64,000 nucleotides of DNA, from positions 1 to 64,000 of the forward strand of contig BCIV01000018.1 in assembly GCA_001600055.1 (NCBI GenBank), written 5' to 3'. This document shows positions 45,287 to 58,576 of this stretch, piece after piece. This stretch comes from Filobasidium wieringae. Taxonomy: Eukaryota; Basidiomycota; Tremellomycetes; Filobasidiales; Filobasidiaceae. Both the position numbers and the translations under genes were made by a program. The notes under the pieces were generated by a model. That model had not been told where the DNA came from and ran no database searches. It was given only the letters and a program-made list of their open reading frames with translations. How positions within the stretch are numbered: the first letter of the stretch is position 1; each line of letters begins with the position of its first letter.

Positions 45287-48200
45287 CTAATTGCGCAACA
45301 AAGCCGCCTGCTTGATTTCCTCCAAGTCGATATTAGATTTCGCACACATCTCGGTGAAGATTCCGTTTTTGAGGAAGAGGTTTTCGGGAGTGTCAAATTC
45401 GACTGCCTCTCCAGCTGCCATAACCAATACCCGATCGTAGTACAAGATGGTACGGAGTCGATCTAAGAAGTTGCGCATAATCAGTCTCTGCGGGATGCCG
45501 ACGATATGGCACAGCACTTACGAGCAATACACAGCAAGGTCTTGTGCTTGAACTCGGTTCGAATAGTTTGCTGAATCTTGGCGTCGGTGGCGAGATCGAC
45601 AGCAGCCGTAGCTTCATCCAGAACAACAATCTTGGCATCTCGAACCAAAGCACGAGCCAGACTGATTAAGCTCCGCTCTCCAGCAGAGAAATTGCTTCCA
45701 TCCTCATCGACCGCAGTGTCCAAAGTGAAACGAGAAGTGATAGGCGATTGTGCTCCGGAAGCTTGATCTCCATCCAAGGTCATGCTTTTCCTGATAGCCA
45801 AATCGCTCGTGGCAGCATCGATCAAATGAGCACGTCTCAATGCGTCCCAAAGGTCGGCATCGGCCTTTTCACTGAAAGGGTCGATGTTGCTACGGATGGT
45901 ACCGCTGAAGAGGACGGCTTCCTGGGGGATGATCGAAAGCTTGGACCTCAAGTCATACAGACCGATTGTTGAGATATCGACTGATAAAAGCGACTCACGT
46001 CAGCAAATGACGAGCGCCACATGTAGAAAAGCGAAACTTACCATCATCAATCTTGATTGAACCAGATCTCAACTCGATAAGTCTATAAAGAGTGCTCATG
46101 ATGGTAGATTTTCCTGCACCAGTTCTTCCAACAACAGCAACCTTCTCAGCTGGTTGCAAGTTGAGGGACAAGTCCTTCAATACGTCAGGAAGCTCAGGTC
46201 GGTATCCCATTCGGACGTGATCGAATTGGATTCGCCCCTCCACAGGCCAGTTCGCAGGTGGTTTCGTCTCTGCGATTTGGTGAGGTGCTTCTTGGTCAAG
46301 ATCCTGAGCGTATTCTAAGACTCGTTCAGCGGAGGCCATGTCGTTGTTCACTTCCGCCCCTGTGTATTGTAAAAGTTGTATGAGTGAAAAATATTGCGTC
46401 GCACAAAGAACGAAATCGAACTTACACTGCCTACACAACCAAGAGAAACTCTGCTGAACGGTGATCATGTATGAAAGAATCAACCCGCCTTGTGCCGGAG
46501 AAACCCGACTGGTTCCAACGATGACAATGATTCCGACAATAAAGGTCAAGGTGCTTCCGAGGAAATCCAAACGAATTCCAAGCCAACGTTGGTTGACGAT
46601 AGTGAGGTAGTACGCTCGATTCTCGATGGACATGTATCGGCAGTTATCCTCTACGAATCTTTGGTTGGCATCGAAGCTTCGAATGACAGCGACTCCCGCA
46701 AGAGACTCGGAGAAATGAGCGTAAAGAGGACTTCGGAGAACACCATCGATACGTTTGAAGGCGAGCGCACTCTTCTGGTACCAGAATGCCAATTGACCGT
46801 AGATGACAAAGACACCAAAGACGGCAATCAAGAAGTAGGGCTCGACGATAGAGATCAGGACGATGGCTCCGACAATGTTGGCAGCGGTAGACACCAACAT
46901 TCGTAGGGCATCTCCGAGAGTGTTATCCAAGGTATCAATATCTTTAGTTAGACGGTTGAGGATTCGTCCCATCGGGGTGGTGTCGAACCAGGCGCTAGGA
47001 GCGTGCATGATACGGGTGATCATGCGATCGTGAAGCTTGACACTGGCGTTGAACGTAGCCAAGGCTTGTACTGAACCCATGATGAAAAGAGCGAATGCAG
47101 AAGCGACACCGAGGAGTACGTAGAGACCTTCATAGAAAGAGTATTCGCGCTGGAACCTGTCCTCTTGCCAGTATACCAACCAGTAGGAGGTAATGATAGT
47201 CAAAGCTTGAGAACAGGCGACGGCGGTGAGGACACCAGGAACAGTGACCCAACCATTGGCAGCCTTGAGCCAACCCGAATAAGTACCGCTGCCCATATTT
47301 CCAGAGTGGATCTGCTCGCTTGACATCAAAGTGCTGTCCAGGCTGGCCGTCATACGCTCACGAGGCAGCGAAGCACGAACAGGCGTGACCTCTTCAATGG
47401 CTTCACCCTCCTCGTCCGCCGCGGCCTCCTCCTTGTGACTGTCGTTGGCGAACTCCCTCATGAGACGAGCGAAAGGTCCGTTAGCGGCCTTCAGCTCGTC
47501 GAAAGTTCCCCTCTCTGCGATGTCGCCATCATGCATAGTGATGATGTAGTCACAGTTAGGAACAAGGTGGATAGCGTGAGTGACCAAGATTCGGGTTCCG
47601 CGCATGTTGGCGATGGCGTCGAATAAGAGTGCAGCGATACCAGGGTCGACTACCAAAAAAATCGATCAGCATGGGTTCAGACATATCTCTGGGAAAAATA
47701 CGGCTCACCAGCAGCGAGAGGATCGTCAAAGGCAGTGACATCAGCCTGATGGTAGATTGCTCGAGCGATATTGACACGGGCTTTTTGACCTCCAGAAAGA
47801 TTGACTCCCTTTTCTCCGATGGTTTCGGCATCTCCGTTGGGGAGAAGACCAAGATCGGTTTCCAAACATGCTTGATGAATGACATCCCAGTATCGTTCCT
47901 CCTCAAAAGGTCTGCCGAAAAGGATGTTCTCACGGACGGTTGCGTTACAGATCCAAGGTACTTGAGTGCAGGAAGCGGAAGTTCCACCGAACGTGACTTT
48001 TCCTTCGGTTCTCCTCATCTCGCCGAAAAGGGCAGACAGTAGAGAGCTCTTTCCACTTCCGATCTCACCAACGACAGCGATAAGGCAGTCTCGAGGGATT
48101 TCCAAGTTGACATCTTTGAGTTGGAAGACTCTGTCGACAACCTCGACGTCACCATCGGCTTCAGCAGCAGCAGGTGCAGAAAGCCCTGGCTCGGCAGTCT

Positions 48201-50697
48201 CCTGCAAAGTTCCAGCTTCCTGAAGTCCAGGTTTTCCAGCAGCGATCTCGGCATGCATCTGTTGAGCGACTTCGATCTTTCCAGTCTTCTTGTTCCGGAT
48301 CCACCTGAAAGGCTTCTTGGCCTTGTTTCCAATCTTACGAAGTCGACCGGGCTCTCCACTCTTCTTGTTGCCCATTCCGCCGAACCCACCCTTCTTCTTG
48401 GTATCCTCGGGGACTGGTTTCTCGGAAGAGTCCCAGCTGAAAGTAGCGTGATCGATTTTGACGGCAAAGTCTGCGTTGTGATCGACGGCCCGAGTTTCGG
48501 TGAAGACTTCGGCCATGAAGACGAGAGATAGACGTTGCAAAGCGTTGTATGCATCAGTGATGGCGCTCAAAGACATGGGCAAGATCATCAAAGGTAGACG
48601 TAAAAGCTGGAAAAGGGTGAGGACGGTGAACAAAGTGGCAGGGTCCAGATCTCCACCAATCGAGGCGTAGGTGACGAAAGACAAGATAGCAGCAATGACA
48701 GGGACTGAGTGGAAGAAGAAAGTCCAGTCAATCTCTATTATGCATTGAATGTCCGTTAAAGAATAGACTTACTGGACATGGCGATGGCCATGTTTCCACT
48801 TCGAGTGACCATCAATTTCCTGATATACTTCAACTCGTTCTTCCTGATAACGTCCAATCGTTGCAAGAACGGGATCTCCCAAGCCATCAATTTGACGACC
48901 TTCATTCCTCCAAGTAACTCTTGCAAGAGCCTAGCACGCTTGTCGGTCCAGACCATGGCCTTTTTCCTCTGAGCAAACAAGTGCTTAATGATGGCCGTTT
49001 GTACGGGACTAAGAATGAGCAAGAAGGCTGTCGAAGAGGGAAAGCACATGAGCTGGGCGATCTTGCTACGGTCATGAAAACCACTCACCAATTCCGACCA
49101 AAGCGCTCTGCTTGATCTGAACGAGTAGGATGATGACCACCGCAATGAATTGAACTGTACCGTCAAATAAGTAAATCTCATCGTCTTCGAAAGTCTGACA
49201 AACATCGAGACTCACTGGGAGCGGTCCAGACCATATGGAAGAACCCACAACAGAAATCGACTCGAGAGATATCCGTACTGATGTGGTTGACTAGTTTTCC
49301 ATTAGGATGCTTGATTCTCGATCGATTCGTCAGGTTCATAGCACCTATTGCCACGGAAATTTCCAATCAGCCTCGTGTCCGCATTATATCGCGTTAGACA
49401 GACTCACGTTCGTAGAGGGAAGAAATCAACGCAGCCCTGGCCAGGACTCCAGTTCCGGCGGAACGGAGGAAGAAATGATTGACAGAGACGGAAGAGAAGA
49501 TCAACATGCAGAACAATCCTACACACAATCCGACTCCTCGTCCAATGGAAGGGGTTTCCGTTCCGTTTCGTCGGGCGTTGTAGTGGTCCGTTGAGAAACG
49601 GATGATAGCTTTAACAACGAGGGAGGTAAAGATTTGACACATATCTCCAAAGAACTGACAAGGTGTAAAATAGGAGATCAGGCTGGATCCTCTGAAGCTT
49701 TGTTTGCGGTTCGACTCACCTTGATGAACCCAGCGGACCAGAAGTACCATCCGAAAACATCACTCAATGCCCAAGCCAGATCAGGTTTCCTCTTCCCTGT
49801 CCTAGCTCTCCAGTCCTCTTCCTTCTCCTTCTTCGTCTTTCCCTTCTCCTCTCCCCTTCCCAAAGCCCACTGCCACCTCTTTTTCCGTGGGACAGGGGCG
49901 GTACCGTTCTCCAAAGCGATATTGAAAGAATCCGCAGCTTCCCATCGTTTTTGGAAGCATGCTTGGAGCTTTTGAGATAGGAACGAAGCTTCCCTGTCAG
50001 GGGTCATCTTGTAAAGATCTTCTGGTGCTAGTTGTCGTGATGCGCCCAGGGCCATGATAGGCTGGATCCAGTAGAAGAGAAGCAAGGAGAGCCAATTCGC
50101 TTGAGCGTCCGGGAGGGGTTTGGCATCGTCCATCGAATCCGGTGGAGGAGGTGGTGGGTTTTTAGGCTTCATGAAGGGAAGAGAATGGTAGTATGCGGGA
50201 ACGGTATAAGGTCCTCCAGTGAGGACTTTCTTATCCTTGATGATCGCTTTTCCCGTGAGAGCTTCGGTACCGAGGAAAACCTTCTCTCCATCTAATTCCA
50301 CGACGTTCTCATTGGAATCCAAGACTTTCTTCTCTCCGTGATCAGAAGAAGAGGAGGAGGAACCTAGCCGGACATCTTGAGGAACGGTCTGTTTTTCATT
50401 GAAAACCTTTTGATCCTTTTCACCAGGAGTGGACGGATCGACCCTCTTGGTCGCTTGAGAACTCTCGGATCCATCGATCGTTCGTTGATCCGGGTCCACT
50501 TCCGTTGGTAGATCGGTTTTCTCGTTGAATTGGGGTGGTGGTGTAGATTCAGCTGCGGGTGTGGTATGCGTGTGGGTGTTTGGGGTGGGTATCGTATTCA
50601 CCCCCGTTTGTCCGGGTGATGAAGATGAGGGCAGATCGGATAGCTCTAGGGGAGGAGCCAAGGCGATCGAGCCTCCAGCCTTTTCTGGATCAGACAT
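45287..50697 (-). CDS. YOR1: ABCC-family (Yor1-like) multidrug ABC transporter
   Basis: Full-length ATP-driven exporter, probably plasma-membrane, of organic anions and drugs. The about 200-residue N-terminus is cytosolic, Ser/Thr/Pro-rich and without an extra TMD0, as in Yor1. TMD1 starts near [17 protein letters not shown]1 has Walker [10 protein letters not shown], signature L-S-G-G-Q-K-A-R and Walker [11 protein letters not shown], with Asp in place of the catalytic Glu, the usual ABCC degeneracy. TMD2 lies around 46.5-47.2 kb. NBD2 has Walker [10 protein letters not shown], Walker [12 protein letters not shown] and a weakened signature F-S-A-G-E-R-S. A Gly/Lys-rich linker follows TMD1. 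Several introns interrupt TMD1. The Yor1 name rests on architecture; other ABCC exporters are possible. Confidence 0.9.
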
Positions 50698-52783
50698 GTT
50701 TATTGTCTTTGAGGCGAAAGAGTCTGCAAGCTAGACAATGGCCTCTTGGAGTATCGAAGACGTTCTCCCGCGATGCACACGATCAGAGTCGCTGTTATTA
50801 TAGCTAGGGAGGCAAAGTTGGCTTGATGCCCGGTGGTGAGGACGGATTATGAGGATGACCAAGACGCGAGTCGTTGCCTTTGCTGCTGAGCTTGAAATAG
50901 ATTCCTTGCCTCGGAAAGGAAGTGAGAGCAGGCAGAGGCAGAGTCGAGTCGTTCGAACGAGCCACTGGACAAGGGGGATCACGAGTGGGTGATCGAGTGT
51001 GAGGGTATATGAGAGAGGATAGAGAGTCTGTCTCTACGATACGACCGCTACGAGGGAAAGGGTTCGACAGCCCATGTGGTGGTAATAACCAAACTCAGCT
51101 CACACCTTCGGCTTAGGCCTACGCTCGCTCGCTCGCCCCCGCTTGAAACCTGTCGCTCTTCATTATTTCTCAGTAGTTCCTGCGGAAACTCCGGAGTGCA
51201 GGCGAGCTGCGATGACAAAGAGTTTATAAAAAGTCCGCGCGTTCCAGCCCAGCATCATCGCCGTCGCTGCGGGACCGACAAGGGGGAAGGATATAGGACT
51301 TCCTCAAAGCTATACATCGGCTAGATTTCTACAACACAGACTCTACCGACTAATCCGGTCTGACCTCACCATCCTCCCAACCCGAACAATCGACAAATCT
51401 CAAACGACCGACTCTCAAACCCTCTGATCGCTGACCAATAAAAACCCGATAATTTCCCCTTCGCCGTCTCATCGATCTCGGTCATCTCCGACGAGCGATC
51501 GCGAAGACATGCCCGATGTCCGATGCTCACGATAAGAAGTGGACGGTGGGCACGTGAAATCCAAGGGTCCTCCTCCCTCCACCCTCATCGTCGGCCTTGG
51601 AGATGGCTGGAGGGAAGAAGCGTCATAGGAAATGACTCGCTCGTCGCTCACTTGGTCTTCGGACTAGAGCGAAGAAGAGATCAGATGAAAGGCGACGAGC
51701 GATAGGATCTGGCCGAAGCTCAAGCCAGATTTTTCTCGAAGAAGGTTGAGGTCGAGGTACAAGAATCTTCTTGGGGCTGATCCTACCGCAGTTCCGCCGC
51801 GGGACTGGAAATAGGTGGTAGTGGATCGGTGGAGGTGATCGTTATTACACCACTGGAAGCGGGACCCTTTGGGAATGGAGGTCGAGGATGGAGGTCCAGA
51901 GCGGAGGTCGACCGAAACCTTGAACCAGCTGCGTAGAAGGTTATTCCCGGCTCAAAGGCTTGTCACCTCCACCCCAGGCACTTCGAGTGAGAGAACGCGA
52001 TATTAGGAAGATCGTCAATTCGAGAAAGGGGCTACAGTTGGATGTCTATGCCAGCGATTTCTCAACGCGACCGGCTCGACGAACAATCAAACGGACGGGT
52101 CCTTGACTGTGTGGTATTTGTTGGATTCACGCAGTCCACTGAAAGGGTTCCCCAGGACACCGAGACTTAAGCATCGATAGCGAGGTTGTTCGGAGGCCCT
52201 CTGATCCGTACTTCATCAGCACGGACGGACTTTGTGCCATGGCGTTACTTCTCTACCACTTCCACTTTCTTACTGTACGAGTATTCAATGGATTCATCTC
52301 ATTAAACATTGCAGCACGCAGCGCTAGGTATCTGGTACATCTGGACTGTTTTGGCGAGCTTCGGAACGTGAAGCGTGTTCTATGTGTGTCTGTTGACATG
52401 CATCCCTCAGTACATCCAGGTCGAAAACTGTTCCATTCCTCTGCCTTGTCATCACCGCCAACAATTTCTGCTACCCTGGCATCCCTCGAGCATACCAACA
52501 GCTGCCTGTCCTGAAACCCTGCCCGACCCGCTCACTTGACTGCGAAACCGTCATTACCGGCTGCCACCGTTCAAACCAAAACAGAAGCGCGTGCGCTTAT
52601 GCACCTGCGCGTTTGTTTACCGGTTACAGGCTTAGGTATTACCGGGTATGGCATCACTCATACCACTCGACTACTTGTATAATTCCACAAAGTCTGACAT
52701 TCCTTCGATTCGTTCTGCAACGCACGACCCACATACAGTTCAACTGATCACTACTCGTTAATAAGCTTATAACTACGACAAGT
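50698..52783. promoter_or_regulatory. 2.1-kb divergent promoter region, ABC transporter / FOX2
   Basis: The longest clean intergenic stretch in the right half. Short frames (51076-51324, 52239-52514 and their complements) lack family features. A CTCGCTCGCTCGC run lies near 51123-51135 and a CCTCC/GGAGG-rich stretch at 51560-51900. Its length suggests complex regulation of one or both genes, or an unannotated non-coding transcript, but nothing specific is recognisable. Confidence 0.4.
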
Positions 52784-55700
52784 ATGCCAGAGAAAGTTGA
52801 CTATAAGGGACAAGTAGTCCTCATCACCGGAGCAGGTAGTGGACTTGGTAGATCGTGCGTAAACTCTGCATCTTTACCTCCAATCTCCTCCTCGGACACG
52901 CTTTGTTCTAACATGAGTACTCAATGATAGATACGCTTTATACTTTGGATCAAGAGGAGCAAAGGTACTGGTGAATGATGTAGCTCGTGAACCTGCTGAG
53001 AAGGTGGTCGGGGAGATCAAGCAAGGTAAGCTGACAGGCGTTCATCAAGGGGTGCCTTGCTGCAACTCACGGATCGTCAACAGCTGGAGGAGAAGCGTTT
53101 GCTGTCCCCGGAAGCGTAGAAGAAGGGAAGTCTATTGTTCAGCAAGGTGTACAGAAGTATGGAACGGTTCATATCCTCATAAACAATGCTGGTATTTTGC
53201 GTATGTGTCTTCTCCCTCGGTCCTTGTGTGTCTCAAGACAAATCCTGATTCGTCCTTGCAAATATACAGGTGATAAATCGCTCAAGAACATGAATGACAA
53301 GGATTTCGACCTGGTGGTCCTCGTCCACCTGAAGGGAGCCTTCGAGATGACCAAAGCATGCTGGCCTTTGTTCCGGGGACAGAAGGTACGGCAGGCCCCT
53401 ATCCTGGATCAGATGTGTAGTCGCTGACTGCCTTTTACAATTCGCTTAGTATGGACGGATCATCAACACCAGTTCTGCTGCTGGACTTTATGGAAACCTT
53501 GGTCAAGCGAATTACGCAGCATGTAAAGGTAAACTCGTGCTTCAGCTTTTGAAATGAAAGGGGTCCTTTACTGACCAGCTTCTCGGTTTCAGCCGGATTG
53601 ATCTCATTCACCATGACATTGGCTAAAGAAGGAGTCAAGTACAATATCAAATCAAACGTCATTGCTCCCGTAAGGCTTGCTGCTTTTTTCACTTTTCCTA
53701 TCGTTCGCTTAATAAAAGACGAAACTTTTGGCCTCCCATTAGATCGCCGCATCAGCTATGACAGCGACCGTTATGCCTCCTGATATCCTGAAACATCTCA
53801 CTCCCGAATTCATTGCCCCTGTTGTCGGAGTTCTGACTGCCCCCAACGTGAGTCCCGCTTGATATCGCATCTGCCACGGCCCGCGCTGATCTCGAGGGAG
53901 ATTAGGGACCCGATGTTACCGGAAGGATCTTCGAGATGGGCGCTGGATTCGTTTCCGAGGTCCGAAGACAGCGTGCCAATGGAGCCAATTTCAAGCCAGA
54001 CGAGACCTTTACGCCTTCTGCTGTAGCAGCTAAATGGAAGGAGGTCACTGATTTCTCCAGCGGATCTGAGTATCCCGTTGGTATGGAGGGAAAGAACCCC
54101 ATGGTGAGGACCTATATGATATCAAACGATTATTACACTCGGTCGTTGACGTCTTCCACATCTACTCATGTTTAGGATCTCCTCGAACAATCAAAAGCCT
54201 TGAAGCAGAACCCTAAGGGCCCAGAAATCGACTTCAAGGGGAAGACCGTCATTATTACTGGAGCGGGAGCAGGATTGGGAAGGATCTATGCCTTGATGTT
54301 CGGAAAGATGGGAGCCAACGTTGTTGTGAACGACGTCAGCAAAGACGGATGTCAGAGTGTCGTACAGGAGGTCATCAAGGGTGAGGCACATCGTTTGATC
54401 TAGCGGAGATGACCAATCTGACCTGTATTGTCGACCGACAGCCGGTGGAAAGGCCGTTGCTGCGCCTTTCTCTGCAGAAGATGGAGAGGGGATCGTCAAG
54501 CTCGCTTTGGACACCTACGGAAGCGTGCACGTGCTTATCGCCAACGCTGGTATCCTCAGGGATAAGAGTTTCCAAGCGATGTCTCCTGCTGAGTGGGATG
54601 CCGTTATCGCCGTCCATCTCAAGGGAACTTACAAGGTAGGTGGATCAAACCCTTTGGGGTGGCGAACACCGGTGCTGATCCTGTCTCCTCATCAGTGTAT
54701 CAAAGCCGTTTGGCCCGTCTTCCAGAAACAGAAGTACGGACGAATCATCACTACTTCTTCTGGAGTCGGATTGTATGGTAACTTCGGACAAGCCAACTAC
54801 TCGACTGCGAAGTCCGCCATCATCGGATTGACCAAGGCTGCGGCCATCGAGGGATCGAGATACAACATCGTGGTCAACAGCATCGCCCCTAGTGCAGGAA
54901 CAGCAATGACCAAGACCATCTGGCCCCAGTGAGTGTGGTTAGTGTTCCGGTTGGAGGAATGCGGCTAAGTCTTTTTCCGTCTTGATCAGGGAAATGGTTG
55001 ACATGTTCAAGGTTAGAGTTTACAACCTAAATGTCTGTGGCAATTTCTAACCACTTTCCTTCCTTAGCCCGACTTCATCGCGCCTGTTGTTGGGTTCTTA
55101 TCCAGCGAGGCTTGCTCTGCTACCGGAACCGTTTACGAGGTCATGGCTGGTTGGGCCGCCGAAGTCAGATGGGAGAGGACCGAAGGGTAAGCGCATCGTC
55201 GAGCTAGATTCTGGCATGACACTGATTGCATTGAGTAGTTTCTGTTTCCCTAACGACAAGAAGCTTACGCCTGAGGATGTCATTTCCAAATGGAAGGAGA
55301 TCACCGATTTCAGCAAAGCTACTCACCCGCACACCACACAAGATTCACAGGTTCAGGTAAGCCAATTAACCCTTTGCTATGCGATGATATCACCTCTAAC
55401 CCCAGGGATCACAGATGTTCCGGAACTTCGAGAACAAGAGCGGGTCAAAGGAGGACAAGTCGTCCTCAGGAGGTGCTGGTGAAGACACCAACATCATCAA
55501 AGAGGCGAAAGGAAGGAAACTACCTCCTACTGAGTACGTATACGAAGAGAGGGATGTGATGCTGTACAATCTCGGAATTGGAGCAAAGGCTAGCGATCTG
55601 CCATTGGTGTTTGAAGGGGCTGACGGATTCAAGGTGAGCACAAAAGGAGTCAGACATCCCCCCCCATCACCGGACGCTGATCAGGTAAATCGCAGGCTCT

Positions 55701-56675
55701 CCCGACTTTCGGAGTAATTCCCCAGTTTGGCGCTTCGAGCGACATGTCTTACGACTTTGTACCCAATTTCAATCCGGTAAGCCGGTCAAATCAGCGCAAG
55801 ACCTTGGGCACCCAACTGAATTTTACTACTGCGGACAGGCCAAGTTGTTGCATGGAGAGCAGTACCTCAAGATCCACTCGCAGATCCCTACTTCGGGTAC
55901 TCTGATCAACCGCGCTCAGCTCGTGGAAGTGCTCGACAAGGTGAGTGACCGTCTCGTTTGAGAAATCACCAGAGAAGCCGCTGAAGGCGATCTTACTCCA
56001 GGGCAAAGCCGCACACGTGACTAGCAAAGTCGAGACGGTAGACAAGCAGACTGGTAAAGTCATCTTCGAGAACCAGGGTACCGTTGTCCTTCGAGGATGT
56101 GGAGGTTTCGGTGGACAGAAGAGCGGATCCGACCGTGGACCCGCGTCTGCTCCCAACGTTCCTCCCAAGAGGAAACCTGATGCTGTTGTTGAGGAAAAGA
56201 CCACCGAGGAACAGGCTGCCATCTACAGGTTGTCTGGAGACCGAAACCCCCTTCACATTGATCCCGCTTTTGCTTCGATTGGAGGGTTTGAGAAGCCAAG
56301 TGAGTGATGTTAGCAAACCATTCTGCGTCCGCACGAACTGATCATTGAGCTCAAACGTGCAGTCCTTCACGGATTGTGCTTTATGGGTATCGCCGGTCGA
56401 CATGTCCTGCAAAGCTTTGGGCCCTACTCGGATATCAAGGTTCGATTCGCTGGTTCGGTCATTCCCGGTGAGACACTTGTTACCGAGATGTGGAAGGAGG
56501 GCAACAAGGTCATCTTCAGTAAGCAAATCTGCCTGAAAACTCATCTGGACAGAACTGATTTCGTTTCTACACCTCTTCAGCCACCAAGGTGAAAGAGAGG
56601 AACGCCCCCGCTCTAAGCGCTGCCGCTGTCACTTTGATCGATAGCACTGGTACTATCACCAAGTCCAAGTTGTGA
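52784..56675 (+). CDS. FOX2: Peroxisomal multifunctional beta-oxidation enzyme (FOX2)
   Basis: Catalyses the second and third steps of peroxisomal fatty-acid beta-oxidation, with (3R)-hydroxyacyl-CoA dehydrogenase and enoyl-CoA hydratase 2 activities. The protein has two tandem short-chain dehydrogenase domains. The first reads [23 protein letters not shown] and catalytic [13 protein letters not shown]. The second reads [22 protein letters not shown] and [14 protein letters not shown] linker and a C-terminal hot-dog hydratase follow, with the motif [14 protein letters not shown]. The protein ends in S-K-L, a type 1 peroxisomal signal. More than ten short introns occur and no domain is damaged. 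Induction by fatty acids is expected from the family. Confidence 0.96.
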
Positions 56676-56772
56676 ACAGACCGTTTCTTGTCAATGTAGA
56701 GAACCAATGACGCCTGATAAAGTTGTAACGCTATCATACTTGAATACAAGTTGGGATTACCCTTAGGAATCA

Positions 56773-57695
56773 TTATACGTTATAAGTGGCTTGGTTGTCT
56801 GCACGATACATGTGACGCCCTGTGAACCTGGGACCACCGACGCATAGACTGAGGAAGGCTCCTATGGCTGCTCCTAATAGCATCCATTCCGCTGCCCTAT
56901 CCTCGACAACAAGTTAGCTACCGATTTTTTGATATGGCCTAGTGGCGCAGTCTCACCCATATTTCGCATCAATCCCGTTTTGGTCGAATCGTTTTCTGCC
57001 ATTGTAGAACAATACCGATGCGAAGATGAAAGCCAGAATGGAAGTGATCGTTGTCAAGCCCTGTAGTACTCGAGTCAATCGTTTGTCCTCCCATACGGAA
57101 TATTTTGCACCAGACTGACTGCAGCTATTCTGAACCAGAGAGGGTTCGTGAGGGTGTACGATTTTCGGCCGAATATGTCTAGTAAAAGGAAGACGAGCGC
57201 TGCCAGGGAAAACGCGCAAGCTGAACAGAGGTCATCAGGTTCAAAGCACGTATCGATAATGAGTATCGTCTTTACTAACCTATCCCTGTAGTAATCTGCG
57301 CCCTGACTAACCAACGGATCAACTCGGGGTCCCACTCGTAGCCCAAAACTGGTCCGAAACATTCGTTAGGCCCCGAAGGCGGGTCATAGCACCAGCCGTA
57401 AGAGCCGAAAGTGATTCGCCCGGTTTGGAAAGGGAATTCTAGGAAAAAGATGGTTTTTATGAATGGGACGGAAAATGTCACCTGAAGGGTACCTTTGGTA
57501 TCAGCACGGGTGGTCACGATCCGAGAGTCGATATTTACCAATAACCTGAAGCAAATTCGAGATGTCAATTGGCACGTTGTGGCCATGTGTGGCAAATGGG
57601 AAGACGTACAATAGTACGAACACCGTGAGAGATAATAGAACACCTCCGATAATGTGCCGCTCGGCTTTACGAGCATTACTCATCATTCCGCCCAT
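56773..57695 (-). CDS. SUR7/PalI-type four-helix membrane protein
   Basis: Exons spliced in phase give about 210 aa with four membrane helices: L-L-S-L-T-V-F-V-L-L-L-L-V-N-I near the N-terminus, then F-S-L-A-A-L-V-F-L-L-L-D-I, then T-S-I-L-A-F-I-F-A-S-V-L-F, and M-L-L-G-A-A-I-G-A-F near the end. The first extracellular loop contains F-G-S-Y-G-W-C-Y-D followed by a second Cys and G-P-V-L-G-Y, the claudin-like signature of the fungal SUR7/PalI (Rim9) group. Members act at eisosomes or in ambient-pH sensing; which applies here cannot be told. Five introns are used. The stop is only 97 bp from that of FOX2, which converges. Confidence 0.8.
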
Positions 57696-58149
57696 ATTGA
57701 AAGGATTGAATCGCGAGGGACTTCGTTGTTGCGATGGCTCGATCGGGGAGTACAGGTGGAGAGGTCAGCATCATGCGGGCCAATACTTTCGTCGACGAGT
57801 ATCCTTATAGTAGTTTACAGATATTCAGATTGTTGTTTACCGGTTCCCGATCATCGTTTATCGCTAAATCGTCAACAAAAAAATGGAACAATCGATATGA
57901 TGAAGAGTAGAATCCCTTTGGCGTCTTTGTGCGCTCCGACTGCCTCGGTTAGCGCGCCCGTGTTTCAGATTTGATGCGCAGAGGAGACGCTTACACGGAC
58001 CGAAATGACTGGATCTAACGATTGATTGTGGTCATTCGCAATATACAGGCGAGGACTTGAAGTCCTACGTCTTCACGAATAAACCGTTTTTCTATGGACA
58101 GGGAAACCGCAATCAAAACTGAAACCTGGAAAATGCTGGGCAAAAATCT
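57696..58149. other. Intergenic region upstream of the SUR7/PalI-type gene
   Basis: About 450 bp holding the promoter of the minus-strand membrane-protein gene and the 3' flank of the tRNA. No gene frame is supported. Confidence 0.45.
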
Positions 58150-58239
58150 AATCCACAACCGGGTTTGAACCGGTGACCCTTGCCGAATTCCGCTGATTCA
58201 ACACCGGAAAGCAATCATCTACCACTGATATATGCGGAC
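58150..58239 (-). tRNA. tRNA with an 18-nt intron, probably Arg(CCG)
   Basis: The minus strand folds as a tRNA. Acceptor arm GTCCGCA pairs with TGTGGAT, with two G-U pairs. The D-arm loop is AGTGGTA. The T-arm is ACCGG-TTCAAAC-CCGGT. The anticodon stem TTGCT/GGCAA encloses a 25-nt loop, so an intron of about 18 nt (58186-58203) after position 37 is needed. That register gives loop TTCCGG..C and anticodon CCG with G37. Shifting the stem by one would give TCC (Gly), whose D-arm it also resembles, at the cost of an A-G mismatch. A TTTTT Pol III stop follows 5 nt downstream. Confidence 0.75.
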
Positions 58240-58576
58240 CTTAACTTGTCACGCCCAAAAAATATATAACTATCCTCAAAATGGTGACTGATCCGCGGTA
58301 CGGTTTTGGCTGCGATTGCAGCAATTCGCGTCCGATTGTAAACAAACAACAATAAACTCCTTCGAAGTTGATTCATGATCCACCTTCAACTCCTTGACAT
58401 CATCTTTGGTTCTACCTACTGGCGACTGGCTACTGGACATCTACTTTACTCGCCACTTTCTGAACAGATAGAAACACACTCTTTGACAGCACATTCCACA
58501 CACTTGGAGCGATACCCTATACAGAAAGAACGAAGAAAAGGGATATAATCGATAAACCTCTTTCGAAACGACCATC
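58240..58576. promoter_or_regulatory. Region between the tRNA and kinesin-5 genes
   Basis: About 340 bp hold the upstream flanks of the minus-strand tRNA and the + strand kinesin gene. A short AT-rich stretch (AAAAAATATATAAC) is at about 58257-58270. No gene is seen. Confidence 0.45.

Noticed and set aside
45287..50697. Degenerate NBD1 of the ABC transporter as a sign of gene decay
   Set aside because: Asp after Walker B is normal in ABCC proteins; all other motifs and the frame are intact.
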